From NCBI GenBank assembly GCA_002633005.1, contig NMRA01000334.1, forward strand, positions 124,001 to 188,000: DNA of 64,000 nucleotides, given 5' to 3'. The notes beneath the pieces are model-generated. The model searched no databases. It had not been told where the DNA came from and was given only the letters and a program-made list of their open reading frames with translations. The position numbers were made by a program, and so were the translations under genes. The stretch's first letter is position 1, and every line of letters starts with the position of its first letter. This document shows, in pieces, positions 10,771 through 22,500 of the stretch. Origin of the DNA: Phoronis australis (Eukaryota; Phoronida; Phoronidae).

Positions 10771-12754
10771 TATTGTCCAACTATAAGCTATCACTAATGG
10801 TAACAGCGTTTTTGATATCTGAACACCTTGATCATTTACGAAATGAACGATTTGACCATTTTATCGATACCGTACGTTCTACCGGACTTGACCCCGAAAT
10901 CCGATAGATTAATAACAGTGGCAAAAACAAAAATCAATTCTGTTGGTTTTCTGTTCTCAGAAAATATTTGTTTTTATGAGTTAAATATTTATAGTTTTCT
11001 CGACACTTTTCTAAATGCACAGACTTGTCGACTCAAAGGGGTCCTTCATAATGTTCGATCCCGGAGTGTAAAATTTTCGGATTGCTACAGATGGCGCTGT
11101 ATGCAACACATCACATTCTGAGAAGGCCATGGCTGCAAGTCCACTTCATGATGGCAGCGCCCCGAGAGCTGCGTGTCATTTTTGAAGTACAGGTAATGGT
11201 AAAATGGTTCGCTTTTGTAATACACTTAATGCTGGCACTTACAGGTGTCACTTGTGTCAAAACCAAGAACTGTATAAGAGAAATGATGGTCTCATCATGT
11301 CACTAGACGCTGTCCTAATGTAATCTCCTTTGGGTTCGAGGGACTCAAATTTCTGTTGGAAACGTCTTGAGAAAACGCCAGATACTTGATATTACTATTT
11401 TCTGAATCCTCTCGTCACGGTTATTCCAGAGAACGAAGGGGGGGGGGCACAAACCTACACCCTTCCTTTCCCTCCCCGTTCTCTGGATGTCACCATTTGT
11501 ACCACTAAGCCTAAGGCTGGGTGTGAGTGCACATGCCGTGTGTGCAGCAAGCAAACGATTCAGTTTTGAAGAACAAAACTTCATTGCGAAATATTACTGG
11601 AAACTAAAAACATCAAGGAAGTGCAAAGAGAACCTTTCCAAGTTGATGACTAATGAGTTAGATTTTAGTTATTTAAGAACTTAAACTTCATTTTTTGACC
11701 TATGGTTTGTATACTTCAACCAAGTAATTCATAAGCCAATAAACAATTTATTGTCATTTGAATTGTGAGAGCATTTTGGGACACTTCGTAGAATTGTCTG
11801 AAATTCATTAATTTCCTTGAGACTTATTTCAGATAGACAAAAATACTTTACCGTACTTTTATATTTGGGGATCTGATGATAGATCGAATTTTCCCAATGT
11901 CAGCTTGCAACTAAGTTCATTGAAGCATTGTCATTTCTTTCAAGATTAGCTTCTAATTGTCAAAAAAGAATCTCTCAATCAGTCCATTTTTGTAGATACA
12001 AAGTAAACATGTAAATCAGAAACAACAATCAAATCCATGAGCAATGCGTTTAGCTTGATTTAATGGCTTAATTCCTTTTTGATCCTCTGTTAGTAAGTTC
12101 AAAAAGTAATGTATTTAAGACATTTAAATTGTGAGTAAATTTTTGGGAAGTGTCCAAATTTCATCAATGTCTGAGAGTTATTTTAGGCAAAAAAACGTCC
12201 AAATACACTTCACTATTTGATTATAGAATTTTTCCATACTCAGGCGTCAACTGAATTCCCCGAATCGTCATCATGTCGTTAAAGATTAGCTTCTAATTGC
12301 CAAAAACCATCTATTGACCTGTTGGTTTTCGTAGATACATAAACATGTAAAGCAGAAAACAACGAATTTGTTGATCAAAACGGAATGTCTTAAGCAATTT
12401 CCATAGCCTGTGCTTGCAGATTTTTGGCTGGTAACCAGGGGGAATGTGAGATTGGTTATTCATAGTAAGTTGTATTTTTGCTCATTTCCGAGGTACCTAT
12501 AACAGTTCACGAGTTCAATTTCACCTTAAAAATGCTGAAATATTTGTTTATTATTGGGAGTATTTGAGTACACTCGTTCAACATGTACATGGTCACTCCA
12601 ATGGTAATCTCGACAGCAGTGTTTTCCTTACAAACAACTCATAGTAACCATTTTCAAAAGAGATACTATTCTGGGAAACTGTAACATTATTCTAGGGGTG
12701 CAAAATGAAATTCCCAAGCACATACAACTCTTACTTTTTAGGTTGGTACATTTC
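10771..12754. other. Intergenic or 5'-flanking stretch without a supported gene
   Basis: I see no convincing exon. A short inverted repeat (ccagagaacga near 11426 and cgttctctgga near 11478) surrounds a G run. Two similar AT-rich paragraphs near 11940 and 12285 share agattagcttctaattg followed by caaaaa, suggesting an old local duplication. An AG acceptor just before 12755 probably closes a 5'-UTR intron of the next gene. Confidence 0.4.
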
Positions 12755-12774
12755 AGCACTCACCACCGACTAAA

Positions 12775-15639
12775 ATGCCCCAGTTCTTGCCTTCGTCTGC
12801 CGCAACTAACATGACTGCTGCTGAGAAAATGGCCAACATAGACAGTGGTGATGATCAAAGCCCTTGTAAAAGGAAGCCAAGGTCTCTTCTACCACCATTA
12901 GAGAAGAAGAGGAGAAAAGCTGAACGAAACAGGAGAACAAATATCTCCAGAATATGCATCGGAGATGAAATTTGGCGGTGGACTGTCCTGCGAAAGGAGA
13001 TGAACATCGCAAGTAACGCTGAGCTTGCTCGTGTTTTACTAGACAGGTAAGTTTGCATTCTTCTTTCTTTGGCTGGAAATTAACATTCATGCTTATTTTT
13101 GTTTGATTTTATAATCAGAGCTCAACATTATCTTGAAGTTACATTTGAAAATGCTTATTGTGTTTGATAATTAGGTCTCGATATGAAATTTTATTTTGTC
13201 ATACATAATGTACTGTACCAAAATTAATATGCTTTCCCATATCCAAGTTATGTAACGTAGCTACCAATAAATAATATTTTGTAATATTGTGTATATTCAT
13301 AACAATGTTTGGAGCCCTTGAAAAATTTCACTGCATTCTTTGACAGTATGAAAATACCTCTGATAAACGGTGATGTACAGAGTCAAGTCATTCCATTTTG
13401 TTGCTCAGGCAAGTTGAGTTGGGACATATCAACAAAGGAACAGCATTTGCATTGTGCGTCATTTCTCTTTTCTTCTGTTGCATCTAACCTGATTTTGCCA
13501 TACACACAATGAAAAAGTTCAATTGTCAATGGTTGATTTAGTTTTTATCGTCCGCAGTGCTAAAAAGGTGACTGGCACTGGTTGCTCTTCGCTGATCCCC
13601 AAACAAACGGAGCTGGTCATCAAAGTCCAGATGCTGCAGTATGTATAGCACTGTAATCCCTACTGGTTTGAAAAAATCACTGTTATGTGAAACATATTTT
13701 CAGTTTCGAGGCTTCTGGTCAAGTACCGCCAGGAGGGCAACAAATTACATCGTTATCCTCACCGTCATCTGTAGGAACGTCATCAGAGTCAGAAGAACCT
13801 GTCCACGGGTTAGTTGACTTGTTGTCCTCGTAGCTTGCCCAGTAGTTCATGACAGTAAAATCTCACCATTGGAGACTTCCAAAAGGCAATGGAGGCTGAT
13901 CAGGTGGGAGCGGTGACTCTTATCGCCACCTGGCTGTAACAGGAGGTACTTCGTCCTCACAGTGCCGGGCACAGGAAAATGTTCTGTTTTTGTCCCTAGA
14001 CACTTTTGGATCATATGCGGCTAGTCATGATGATTTTTAAACTGAAGTGAAATTGACTTCTCGTATTTTAAATCCAATTGAACTGGTACCTAGTCCAACA
14101 TGGTCCGTGGCTGTGTGAAAATCAATGTGAAAATCAATGTGAAAATCAATGCCTTGTAAACTCTTACTTTATACCATGCATGCCTTTGATACGACACGGC
14201 CTTAACCGTGTCAAGTGTCCATGCAATATCTCAAAAGGGTATCATTCGGCCACGTGACATGAGTGAGTCGGTAAAGAAATGTGGTATAAATAAATCAAAC
14301 TTCTTGTGATTCCGGTTATATTTGTCATAATGCTAGATTGTTGTGTAGAGCATTTTCACTTCCTCAAGGAGAAAATTACGGCAAAAAAAATCTTAGTCAC
14401 CTTACTGATTTTCTTTTCAATTCTCCTTATTTCTCAGTCACGAGGGAGAACAACTGTGACAATGAAATTGGCTTCTGATGAGCAGCCATGACAGGGAATT
14501 CTGGGTCATTTTATCTGAATACCTTTGGCTTGTACTGTACTTGAATACAGTGGGAAGTGATTTGATGGAGTTGAAGTATTGTATTTAGCCAGAGCTCAGT
14601 GATTGTTCTACACAAAGTTAGTGCACCGGAGCCATCATATCAGCAGTCAGATTCTCACACGACACCTCTTGATCTGGACGAATAGGAATTATGCAAATTT
14701 TCCTCTAATTACGTAGTTAGCAGTTATAGTGTACTTCAAAAGTAATTGGATAAGTATGTCATGCTAGCAAATTTCCTCCATCTGGAAGATCATTAGTTAA
14801 GACTTGTAATATTAGCAAATTCCTCATTACAGAATAGTATTCTGCCATACTGACTTTTCGGTAATACTCACATAGGGTTCTCCCATTTTGAGAACCAGTT
14901 TTCTCCACTGAATAACAGGCAACAAACTGGTTATCGAAATCCGCGACCACTGTTAGTGACTATTGCCGACCTTTATGTAAAATGTTTCGTCGTGATGAAA
15001 GGTTGTCATGATGCTGAATTTATCTGACACCTGGCTGTTGCGAGTTAGAATTGTAGATCATCTTGTTCATAGGCGGATCCAGAGTGTCAAGGGGTCCGCA
15101 CTCCCTTTTCCCTTCATTTTAGTGATATTAAATCTATAATTTTAAAATTGTTGACTTGGACCCCCCTTTTGAAAAATTCTTGTTGCGACCCCCTTTTAAA
15201 AAATCCTGGATGCGCTGCTGTTGTTCGATTACTTTTGACATGTACTGTATTCAAGTGTCTTTGTTTCAGACAAGACGCCACCATGGCCGATGAGAAGTTT
15301 AGTCCATTAAGGTTGGATAACATTAAAAAGGAACCTGTTGATAATACCAGTGACTCGGGTAATGTTGACCCGCAGACCATTGAACCCAAGCAAGAGGGGA
15401 ACGACAGCAGTATGTTTCAATCGTCCGCATTAGTGTTAGAATGTGAGGAGGACAGTAGCCATTTGCAGACATCTGTTGATAGCAACAACACTGGTGGAGG
15501 CAGCACTCCATTTCAATGTATACAACAAGACAGACTAATAAACGGCATCAGTAATGAGCCTGATACAAATCCAGACGAAACTGTCAATGGAGTGCCGGTG
15601 TTTGTCTACAACAGCACATTTGCTGTGGAGAACCGCTGA
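12775..15639 (+). CDS. Unrecognised 275-residue nuclear-type protein (former zinc-finger gene N-terminus)
   Basis: Four exons join with consistent phases: 12775-13046, 13558-13638, 13704-13808 and 15270-15639, ending in TGA. I do not recognise a named gene. Residues 31-55 are strongly basic (CKRKPR, EKKRRKAERNRR), a likely nuclear localisation signal. Residues 67-90 (WRWTVLRKEMNIAS, then NAELARVLLD) form a short helical motif that I recall at the N-terminus of some invertebrate C2H2 proteins. Residues 171-174 (IKKE, in IKKEP) fit the SUMO consensus. The rest is low-complexity Ser/Gly/Glu. Exon 4 also contains an ideal Kozak start (gccaccatgg, ATG 15283) in the same frame, so a 118-residue short form is possible. 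The start at 12775 is the first in-frame ATG after an acceptor. Zinc-finger remnants follow in the same frame, beyond three stops. Confidence 0.62.
14866..14945 (-). repeat. Copy of a repeat shared with 54510-54562
   Basis: On the minus strand it reads cctgttattcagtggagaaa followed by actggttctcaaaat. The + strand at about 54524-54562 reads cccgttatttagtggggaaa followed by attggttctcaaaat. Such long agreement between two non-coding places 40 kb apart marks a dispersed repeat family. The second copy is part of a long hairpin. Confidence 0.6.
15067..15222. mobile_element. Short TIR element (MITE-like) just upstream of an exon
   Basis: The left end aggcggatccag and right end tcctggatgcgctgctg are inverted and resemble the ends of the element at 8295-9266. 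The roughly 155-bp interior contains C-rich, A-rich near-repeats (gacccccctttt, gacccccttttaaaaaa). It ends 47 bp before the acceptor at 15269, so it supplies most of the intron's 3' end. There is no coding capacity. Confidence 0.45.
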
Positions 15640-16590
15640 GAACTGTCGGTGAGCTAAACAGTATCAGTGTTTGTTCCATCCATGACAAGTCATTGCAGTT
15701 TAGTGAAGGTTCACACGAGATTTCACTCTGGCGAGAAGCCCTAGAAGTGGTGCTGCGTTGGAAGGGCACACACGAACAGCAGTGCGTTAGCAGAGCATCT
15801 GCACACGCACACTGGTGAGAAGCCATTCACGTGCAAGGTATGTCAAGGTTTTTGGCACAGCAGCACACATACATGTCATACATGTTCACTCACAGCTGCG
15901 AGAAGCAGCTTGCACACGCAGTCTGCAAGTTCTCCTTCAGCCTGCACAAGACCATGCATGAACACGTGCTCAGGCAGGATAGCAAGAAGGCCTAGAAGTG
16001 CATTGTATGAGGGAAGGCACACAGGCACAGTTCAGTAGTTCTTTGTACAACCACATACTAGGACACAGTGATGACCTGGTCTACATGCGCATCATCTGTA
16101 AGGAATTTTCACCAAGAGTAGCAAGCCTGCTACGTACTCTTGGGTGAGAAGCCATACCATACAAGTAAATGCCTCAAACATGTTAGCTCGCTGAGTCAAC
16201 ATTCTAAGTTGCACACAGACAATGCGGTGTCGGAATGTCCGGTCTGCAGGAAATCATTCTGGCTTGTTAGGTCTATGGTTGGACACATGTGAACTCACAG
16301 CGGTGAGAAATACTTCAGTTGCGCACTGTGCGGAAAGATCTTCCTTCACTGACTATAGTGCACTGGAAAACGATAGTGGCACTTGGACGAGAGTTGTTGT
16401 ACTCAGTCAACCATGGTAAACAGCCACACATGCAACAGAAGGAATCCATTCTTGTGAGACTTGTGTGCGAGATTTGCAGACGGTAGCTCGTTTTACTCTC
16501 ATGGGAACTCGTAGCAATGTGGGTGCATTTACATGTTGTCAGGAGAGATTTGCTTATACTCGAGAGCATGTGGTAATTCATCATGACTAC
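15640..16590 (+). pseudogene. Decayed C2H2 zinc-finger array
   Basis: Remnants of at least six classical fingers are readable. In the frame of the upstream ORF, beyond stops at 15637, 15655 and 15742, come SLVKVHTRFHSGEKP, then SSALAEHLHTHTGEKP and FTCKVCQGF. After a frame change near 15855 comes HAVCKFSFSLHKTMHEH. Later come CPVCRKSFWLVRSMVGHM, a stop, THSGEKYFSCALCGKIF and another stop. C2H2 fingers bind DNA through Cys2-His2 zinc sites joined by HTGEKP linkers. Here linkers survive while many Cys and His positions are lost. The array therefore looks like the former C-terminus of the gene at 12775-15639, now probably 3' UTR. Confidence 0.85.
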
Positions 16591-19532
16591 AATTGCAGGG
16601 ATTAATTTTACTAAGCCTCCTAGACTCCTGATGTTTTATACGGACACATAGATTTGAAGGCAACTATATACCCGTGACACATCCACGCTATTGTCAGATT
16701 TCTCCAGGAGTCAAAAGTCAATTTACCAGGGGTGCGTTCTGTATTAAAACAAAATCCACTCGCAAAACACTTGCGGCGAGAAATTTGTGCTTATAGAACA
16801 GAAACGAGTTCTATCACATAGTAGGCCATTTGAAGGTTTACAAAGTTAATATAGTAAAACCTGGGATGGAATCATCATTTTGTTGGATAAACTTGCTTAA
16901 GGTCAATAGCAAAGTATGTTGAAAACCGGCATCAGGTCTTACTAACTGTGGGCATGTTCTCCTTGTACAGGAAGTGTCCTGCAGTTTGTAGATGCAAGAA
17001 TCATTAGAAAATACGAGATCTCACAAGTCTTCCTAAGATGTTGCCTTGAATTAATGACAAGCAATGCATGATGAGACTAGATTTTCCCCGTGTCTTAGGT
17101 CTACGAAATGCAACCAGGGTAACACCCTGATGCCTACGAAAGTTGAACAAAAATCTACCTTGCTCATCAAGTAAAAGTCTATTCAAGAGTTGAATCTCAC
17201 TGACCATCACTTCTGTGGTTTCAATTTTGCTAAAGAGTGTTAGTAATGTCCTGCATGTACTCATTAACTCTCGTCTTGAATTTAAATGCTTTTTGGTTGA
17301 TCTTACTTTTTGGCATGGTTCTTGCATCTAGTAAATACATGAGTGCATTGTGTAACTAAGGATCTCGCTGTCCATTCTGGTGTGCACCAAAAGTATTTAA
17401 TCAATTCTTCACTGACCTAGCGACATTATTAAAAGGTATACGATATTTCGAAACATACTTGTTTCATTCTCAAGTGGATATAAAATGGCGCAGTAATGCC
17501 ACCACAGAACATAAGCTGAAGACATACACAGTGGGACACGGCAGGTGTGAAATAGTGCCAAGAATGACAAAATGAAGGGGGTAACAGGAAAGTCACGCAA
17601 ACAAGACAAGTGTAATGTGCGGCGCGACCCTGTTTGCTGCTTATTCAAAACAGGCTTCTCAAATGCAATCAAAAGGGACTCTTAATACTTTCAATCGCAG
17701 CACGTGCTCTACGTGCTGAATTGACGTGTTTTCCACGATTTCTTGACGTGTGATTTTACATGCGTGACATTGCAGAAAATGATCTTGGATGGCGCCATTT
17801 TGAAGATGCATAGATAACTGATGGGAAAGACTGCAAACCGTTTCACCAATGTAACATCGTTTGACATTTGAACAAAGACATTAGTTCATAGGACATACAA
17901 ACTCATAAACAACACTATACAGGGCAACAGGGCGAACTTTCGCTTTTAAATTAGAAATGCTATTTGTTACACATGAATGAAACTTAATAGAGACTGTCAA
18001 TAACGAAGTGTCGTGTGTTTAATCAATTCTTCATATCGGAAAACTTGCTCCCAAAGTACAGTCAAATATTTATAAATGAATAAGTTTCAAATCAGTACGA
18101 CTATATTTTCTGAAAGTAGAAAGCTATCCGACATTAATTGGGTCATATAACAGTCTCATTACTAAAATTTAGCGAAAAAGTAAGGGACAGCCACAGCGAA
18201 ACCACAGGATCAACCTGGCCAAATTTTGTTTAATATGAATGTTCAAGATGAGATCTCAGAAACTCTGTTACTGTAACAGTTCTTTTTTGTTTGATGCAAT
18301 CATAAATTTCCATTTTTGATTTTTAAAAACAATTTCTTACAGCATATTGGAGAATAGTGCATAAAACACAAATTTAAAGTTTCAAAAGAATCCAGTCACC
18401 ATCTCTGAGATAGGATGTTTCAAAGTCTTACATGTGCATAACGTTGATTCAAACTGCTCAAATGTGCAGCATTTTAAACCTAAAAATTAAGTGTGTGCTA
18501 AGCAATCTCAATGCAACCCTTGAGTGAATGAGAAAAAAATCGACTAGTAAAAACAATATGTTTATTATACAAAACTGTAAACTTGTATACTAACAAAGCA
18601 CTGTCTATCGTGACCTCAGTGAATAGAATCCAACATTGTGTCTGTGATCGATCTGGCATCTCTTCAACTCAATGTAAACATCACTGCAAATGGAAAATGT
18701 TTAGCAAAGTGACTTATAGTTAAGACAAAAAACACCAGAGATGTGAGTTTTAAGATTTCAGAATGAACAAAAATGAATTAATAAGCAAATGTTTTTATGC
18801 TTTCTAATCTACGAACAGTAAATTGTTTTTCACTAGCTTTAGAGACAATATCTTAGTTCTCATTTTGCAGCAATGGATGTCGACTTGAGATATCCAGTTT
18901 ATCATCTGTAAGAACAATTCTGTTCACCACAGCTGGAAACATGTCAACAGAGAAGAGGTCCCGATTCACATCCCACAAACAAACCAATAGCTTCTAGCAT
19001 GTTATCTATCCCACTCGCCACAGATGAGTGTTCAGTGTCCATCAATCCTAGAAGCACTGCCAAGAGCTACTGACAACCAAGTACCGCATCCTGAATAGCA
19101 CCCCCGGCGCAAAAACAAAAGGGGGAAAGAGAGCCTTTGAAACGAAAACTTGAAGCCAAACATCTGGAGCTCCGCACATGTATTGTGAATCCTGGGTCTG
19201 TGATTTTAACAAGGCTAAATACAATTAACCCGTCACAATGTGCCTTGTTAATACCATTCGTCTGCTCTCAACAATCCTCTTGACGAATTCTAAGCCAACT
19301 AAATTGCGTACGACTTGATTTAGGTTATAGCGAAGTTTCGTAACCAGGCATGCTGAAGAAAAGTCCAGGTGGGTTCGATGTGATGCAGTTCGACTGTAAA
19401 AGCATTTGTAGTTAAACGCAAGGAGTGTTATCCAAGGCACTGGATTCCTTTGTTAGACGCTAGTAAACTCGATGATTGGTTGTTATACAATAACTCCTGT
19501 CAGTGTAGAGTGAATATCTCAGGTACAGTTGC
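16591..19532. other. Region between convergent genes
   Basis: Apart from the Penelope-like fragment at 17590-17913 I recognise nothing coding. A minus-strand frame at 17004-17327 (107 residues) is Arg/Leu-rich without family resemblance. A TTTATT at 18561 (AATAAA on the minus strand) is one possible LSM3 poly(A) signal. The segment 18880-18990 on the minus strand reads NRDLFSVDMFPAVVNRIVLT before a stop; I could not place it. Confidence 0.4.
17590..17913 (-). mobile_element. Penelope-like retroelement fragment, GIY-YIG nuclease region
   Basis: On the minus strand the frame reads VVYEFVCPMN, a stop, then CYIGETVCSLSHQLSMHLQ, AIQDHFLQCHAC and VEHVLRLKVLRVP. After a frameshift come AFEKPVLNKQQTGSRRTLHL. 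The order (VVY.F.CP; YIGET; AI..H; E...LNKQ) matches the C-terminal GIY-YIG endonuclease region of Penelope-like elements as I know it. At least one stop and one frameshift make it dead. No reverse transcriptase was recognised upstream, so only the 3' part is present, as expected of a 5'-truncated insertion. Confidence 0.6.
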
Positions 19533-22500
19533 CTACTGTACACCTGCCCTTATGGGAGGTGAGACAAGAATTACTCCATCCCCTCGCACGAACAACATGG
19601 GTATGTTTCGTTTCGTCGACTGAAAGGAGAAATGGAGTAAATTAATTCTGTGAAAAGGTAATATTTTCTTGGATACTTGGAATTGCTAGAAATCAAATGA
19701 AAACATGGATTGGAAGAGTTTTCAAACACAGTGTTTCTACCATGATAAATCAGAGCATGATTTTCATCACAACTAAGAATACTATAAACAAAGGGAAATT
19801 CTAATATGACGCTGAACACACTGTGATGATGCTCATGGTTCCTTTCTTACAATTCCAGTGCATAACTCACACAGATGTCATATTTTCCTCGTTTAAATAC
19901 GGATACACAGCATGTGCTTTCAATGAGAAAAATAATATTAAAAAAAATGTGCTTTGTACTTAGTGGCATGTAACAGCGCCCTCTGTGGAAGATTGAACCA
20001 AAGTGAATAAACAAAAAAATCATTTCTCATTAGCAAAAAGTAAATAGGAGTAGTCCTGTAGAAGTCTACCATCACTTGACTACCACTAAATTTAGGAGGG
20101 GGGGGGGAGTAGGACACCTATAGACATAACCAAAAATGCCATCAGCATTCCGTTTACAGAACTTGGAGAGATTTTCTTGAGAAAATTATAGTTTCCCCCT
20201 TTACAACAACTCAACAGTCGTCAGAACAGACAGTTACCAACCTTGTACAACTCTTCATATGTTTCTTCATCTATTTCCACTGTCGTCACAGTTTCTTCAA
20301 CATCCCCCAGGATCATATTCAAGTGTTGATCGTAGGCCTGGAAAAAGTCCATTAGTTACAGCCTAGTTGAAAATGTAACAACTTCTTTAGAGTGTTCAAC
20401 AAGTTTTTCTTTAGCATCGCTGGCATTGCAAAAATACATAATTACATGTATTATCAAAGCATGGGTTGCTGAAAATTTTTAAACTTGCCCAATGAATAAC
20501 TTTAATTGCTGCACCTGCACTTTATTTAGTCCATCACTTAACAATGGCAACACGGAGCCCGACAATGTGATGTCATAATTGTTATCCTATGAATAAGTTC
20601 TCTGCAACAGGGCCCTGACTGATGTAGTGTTGTTGTAATGAAATAAAAAGCTATGTACAATCTTTCCATGTTTTTCTTACGTGGAGTTTCCCCCTGAGCT
20701 CTCTGTCATTCCTCATCTTGACATAGATCTTCTCATCCAGAGATAGCCGGACCAAGTCCAATGGCTCTTCAACTGTGCTTACTTGACTGGGCTGAAAGAA
20801 GAAATTACAACTTCGTGATTCAGGAACATCCAGGTACTTTATAGACAACGAGCAGGGAATATTAGAACCAATCAGCTAAAAACATGCGTTTGGTACAAGA
20901 AACAAAACTTTTGAATGAAATGGTTTACTGCAGCTATAAATTTAGTCTCAGCTTGTTCGTTAGTCAAGATGCAAAGTGATTTCAGGGTTTACATTTAGAA
21001 CTGGCAGTTTGTTATTCCTTAAGATCATGCTTGGCGCATAAGATGACACGCTGTGACAAGCTTACTTGTAGTGCTTGGTCTCAAGCAATAATAAATAGCC
21101 AGACAGAGTTCTTTTGAAGCCCTAAACCACCTACAATTAGACGAAGGAATACTTTTGAGCCCAATTTCTTACCAATGAGTGGTCTAATTCAAAAGTTGTT
21201 TTTTATAGACCCTTCAATCATGTTTTTACGATAAGAGTGACTTAGGGCTAATTTCTTCCAGTCAGTCCTAGGTCTGATACACAAATCCACAGTTTGCGCA
21301 AAATCTTGAAAATCTAACTACAAAGAGTAAAAAAACAGTTCCCATTCACGTCGATCATGAAACTTAACAAGCGAATAAGATTTTGGGTAGAGTTTCGTAG
21401 ACAAAGATTCTTGCGAGAAAAGCAAGATCACGCGACTGAAAGGTGAGTGTTTTGCAAATATGCTCGTGAGGTTACTAATGTAACCAAGCAAAATGGCCGA
21501 CTGGTAGGTGAGGTTGGAATGTTGAATTGTGGGATAGAATTCAGAAATTACGGGATAGAATTCAGAGTTTTGGTTTTAGAAACGAAAACTTTTCACTGTA
21601 AGTGCAAGTCTTAGGAACGCAAACTTATTAAAACCAACTAATGTTTTTTTCTAAACTTATCGACTAGATTGATCAAAAGGTTACAATGAAGCCAATCCCA
21701 AAACATCTAAAGGATTTCCACACTAGATTTACTGTCAGCGATTTCTGTAGTATCACCTGGCCAGCGAAGAAAAGGTAACAACGGATAAACTTCAAGAATA
21801 GCATGACATTTTCTGTGTCCAAACAACACCACAATATTCACCTGCTGATAACAAGCCCTGTTTTTGTAAATTATTTGCTATTTTTAAGAAATTTGCATTT
21901 TATTGGCAGGTCCTCATAACCAGGATAGCCTAGGCAAAGAGCCCATTGTTGTGAATGTAGGTTAGTGTGGTCTCGTCTTTCGTGTTGTCTCTTGTTTTGG
22001 TATTTCGTCCGTTGGTTTTCGTTAGTGGCCGGATGGTGTGATTATTAGTGTTGTCATATGACAGGGGCATGATGGGAATGGAGGCTCTCTCTACGTCTGG
22101 TCCTGTTACAGGCAGGATGCTAGCGTTTGGTGCTCCTTCAGAGTGTGTGTTTTCAAGTCTGAGTAAAGGCAAGCCACACGAGAACCTGCAGCGATAGCCA
22201 ATAGCTCACTTGCGAGTTTCTCGTTAGTCACTATGACGTCACCGGAAAAGGGGCAAAACCCGCCATATTGCTCTTGTTTTGGCCCTAGTCTTTGCTACAC
22301 ACGCTAAAACTTACTGGAGTTCTTATGGTGAATTTTACGCTTAAAACGTTAAAACAACTTAAGATATGGTAGATGGGTCGTGGAATAACTGTGAATGGAC
22401 GAAGAAAATGTGAACTTGTTATGTTGTGCGAAGCTGTGAACGGATTGAAATTGCCGGAACTTAACCCGCTCTAGGCCTGAAATGCGCAGGCATACAGGGG

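Larger units (their letters stand above)
13809..15269 (+). other. Intron of the 275-residue gene, with small repeats
   Basis: It contains a 12-bp triplet (tgtgaaaatcaa, 14114-14149), a perfect 7-bp hairpin (gacacgg ccttaa ccgtgtc, 14193-14212), a segment at about 14866-14945 shared with the fold-back at 54474-54593, and a short TIR element at 15067-15222. An open frame at 14306-14491 has no recognisable content. Confidence 0.6.

Noticed and set aside
10620-10907. 95-codon frame beginning in the palindrome
   Set aside because: Its start lies in the snap-back duplication and its residues match no family. The same block in copy 1 is in another context.
18880-18990. Minus-strand NRDLFSVDMFPAVVNRIVLT stretch as an exon
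   Set aside because: It looks protein-like, but it has a stop shortly after, no clear splice borders and no family I recognise.
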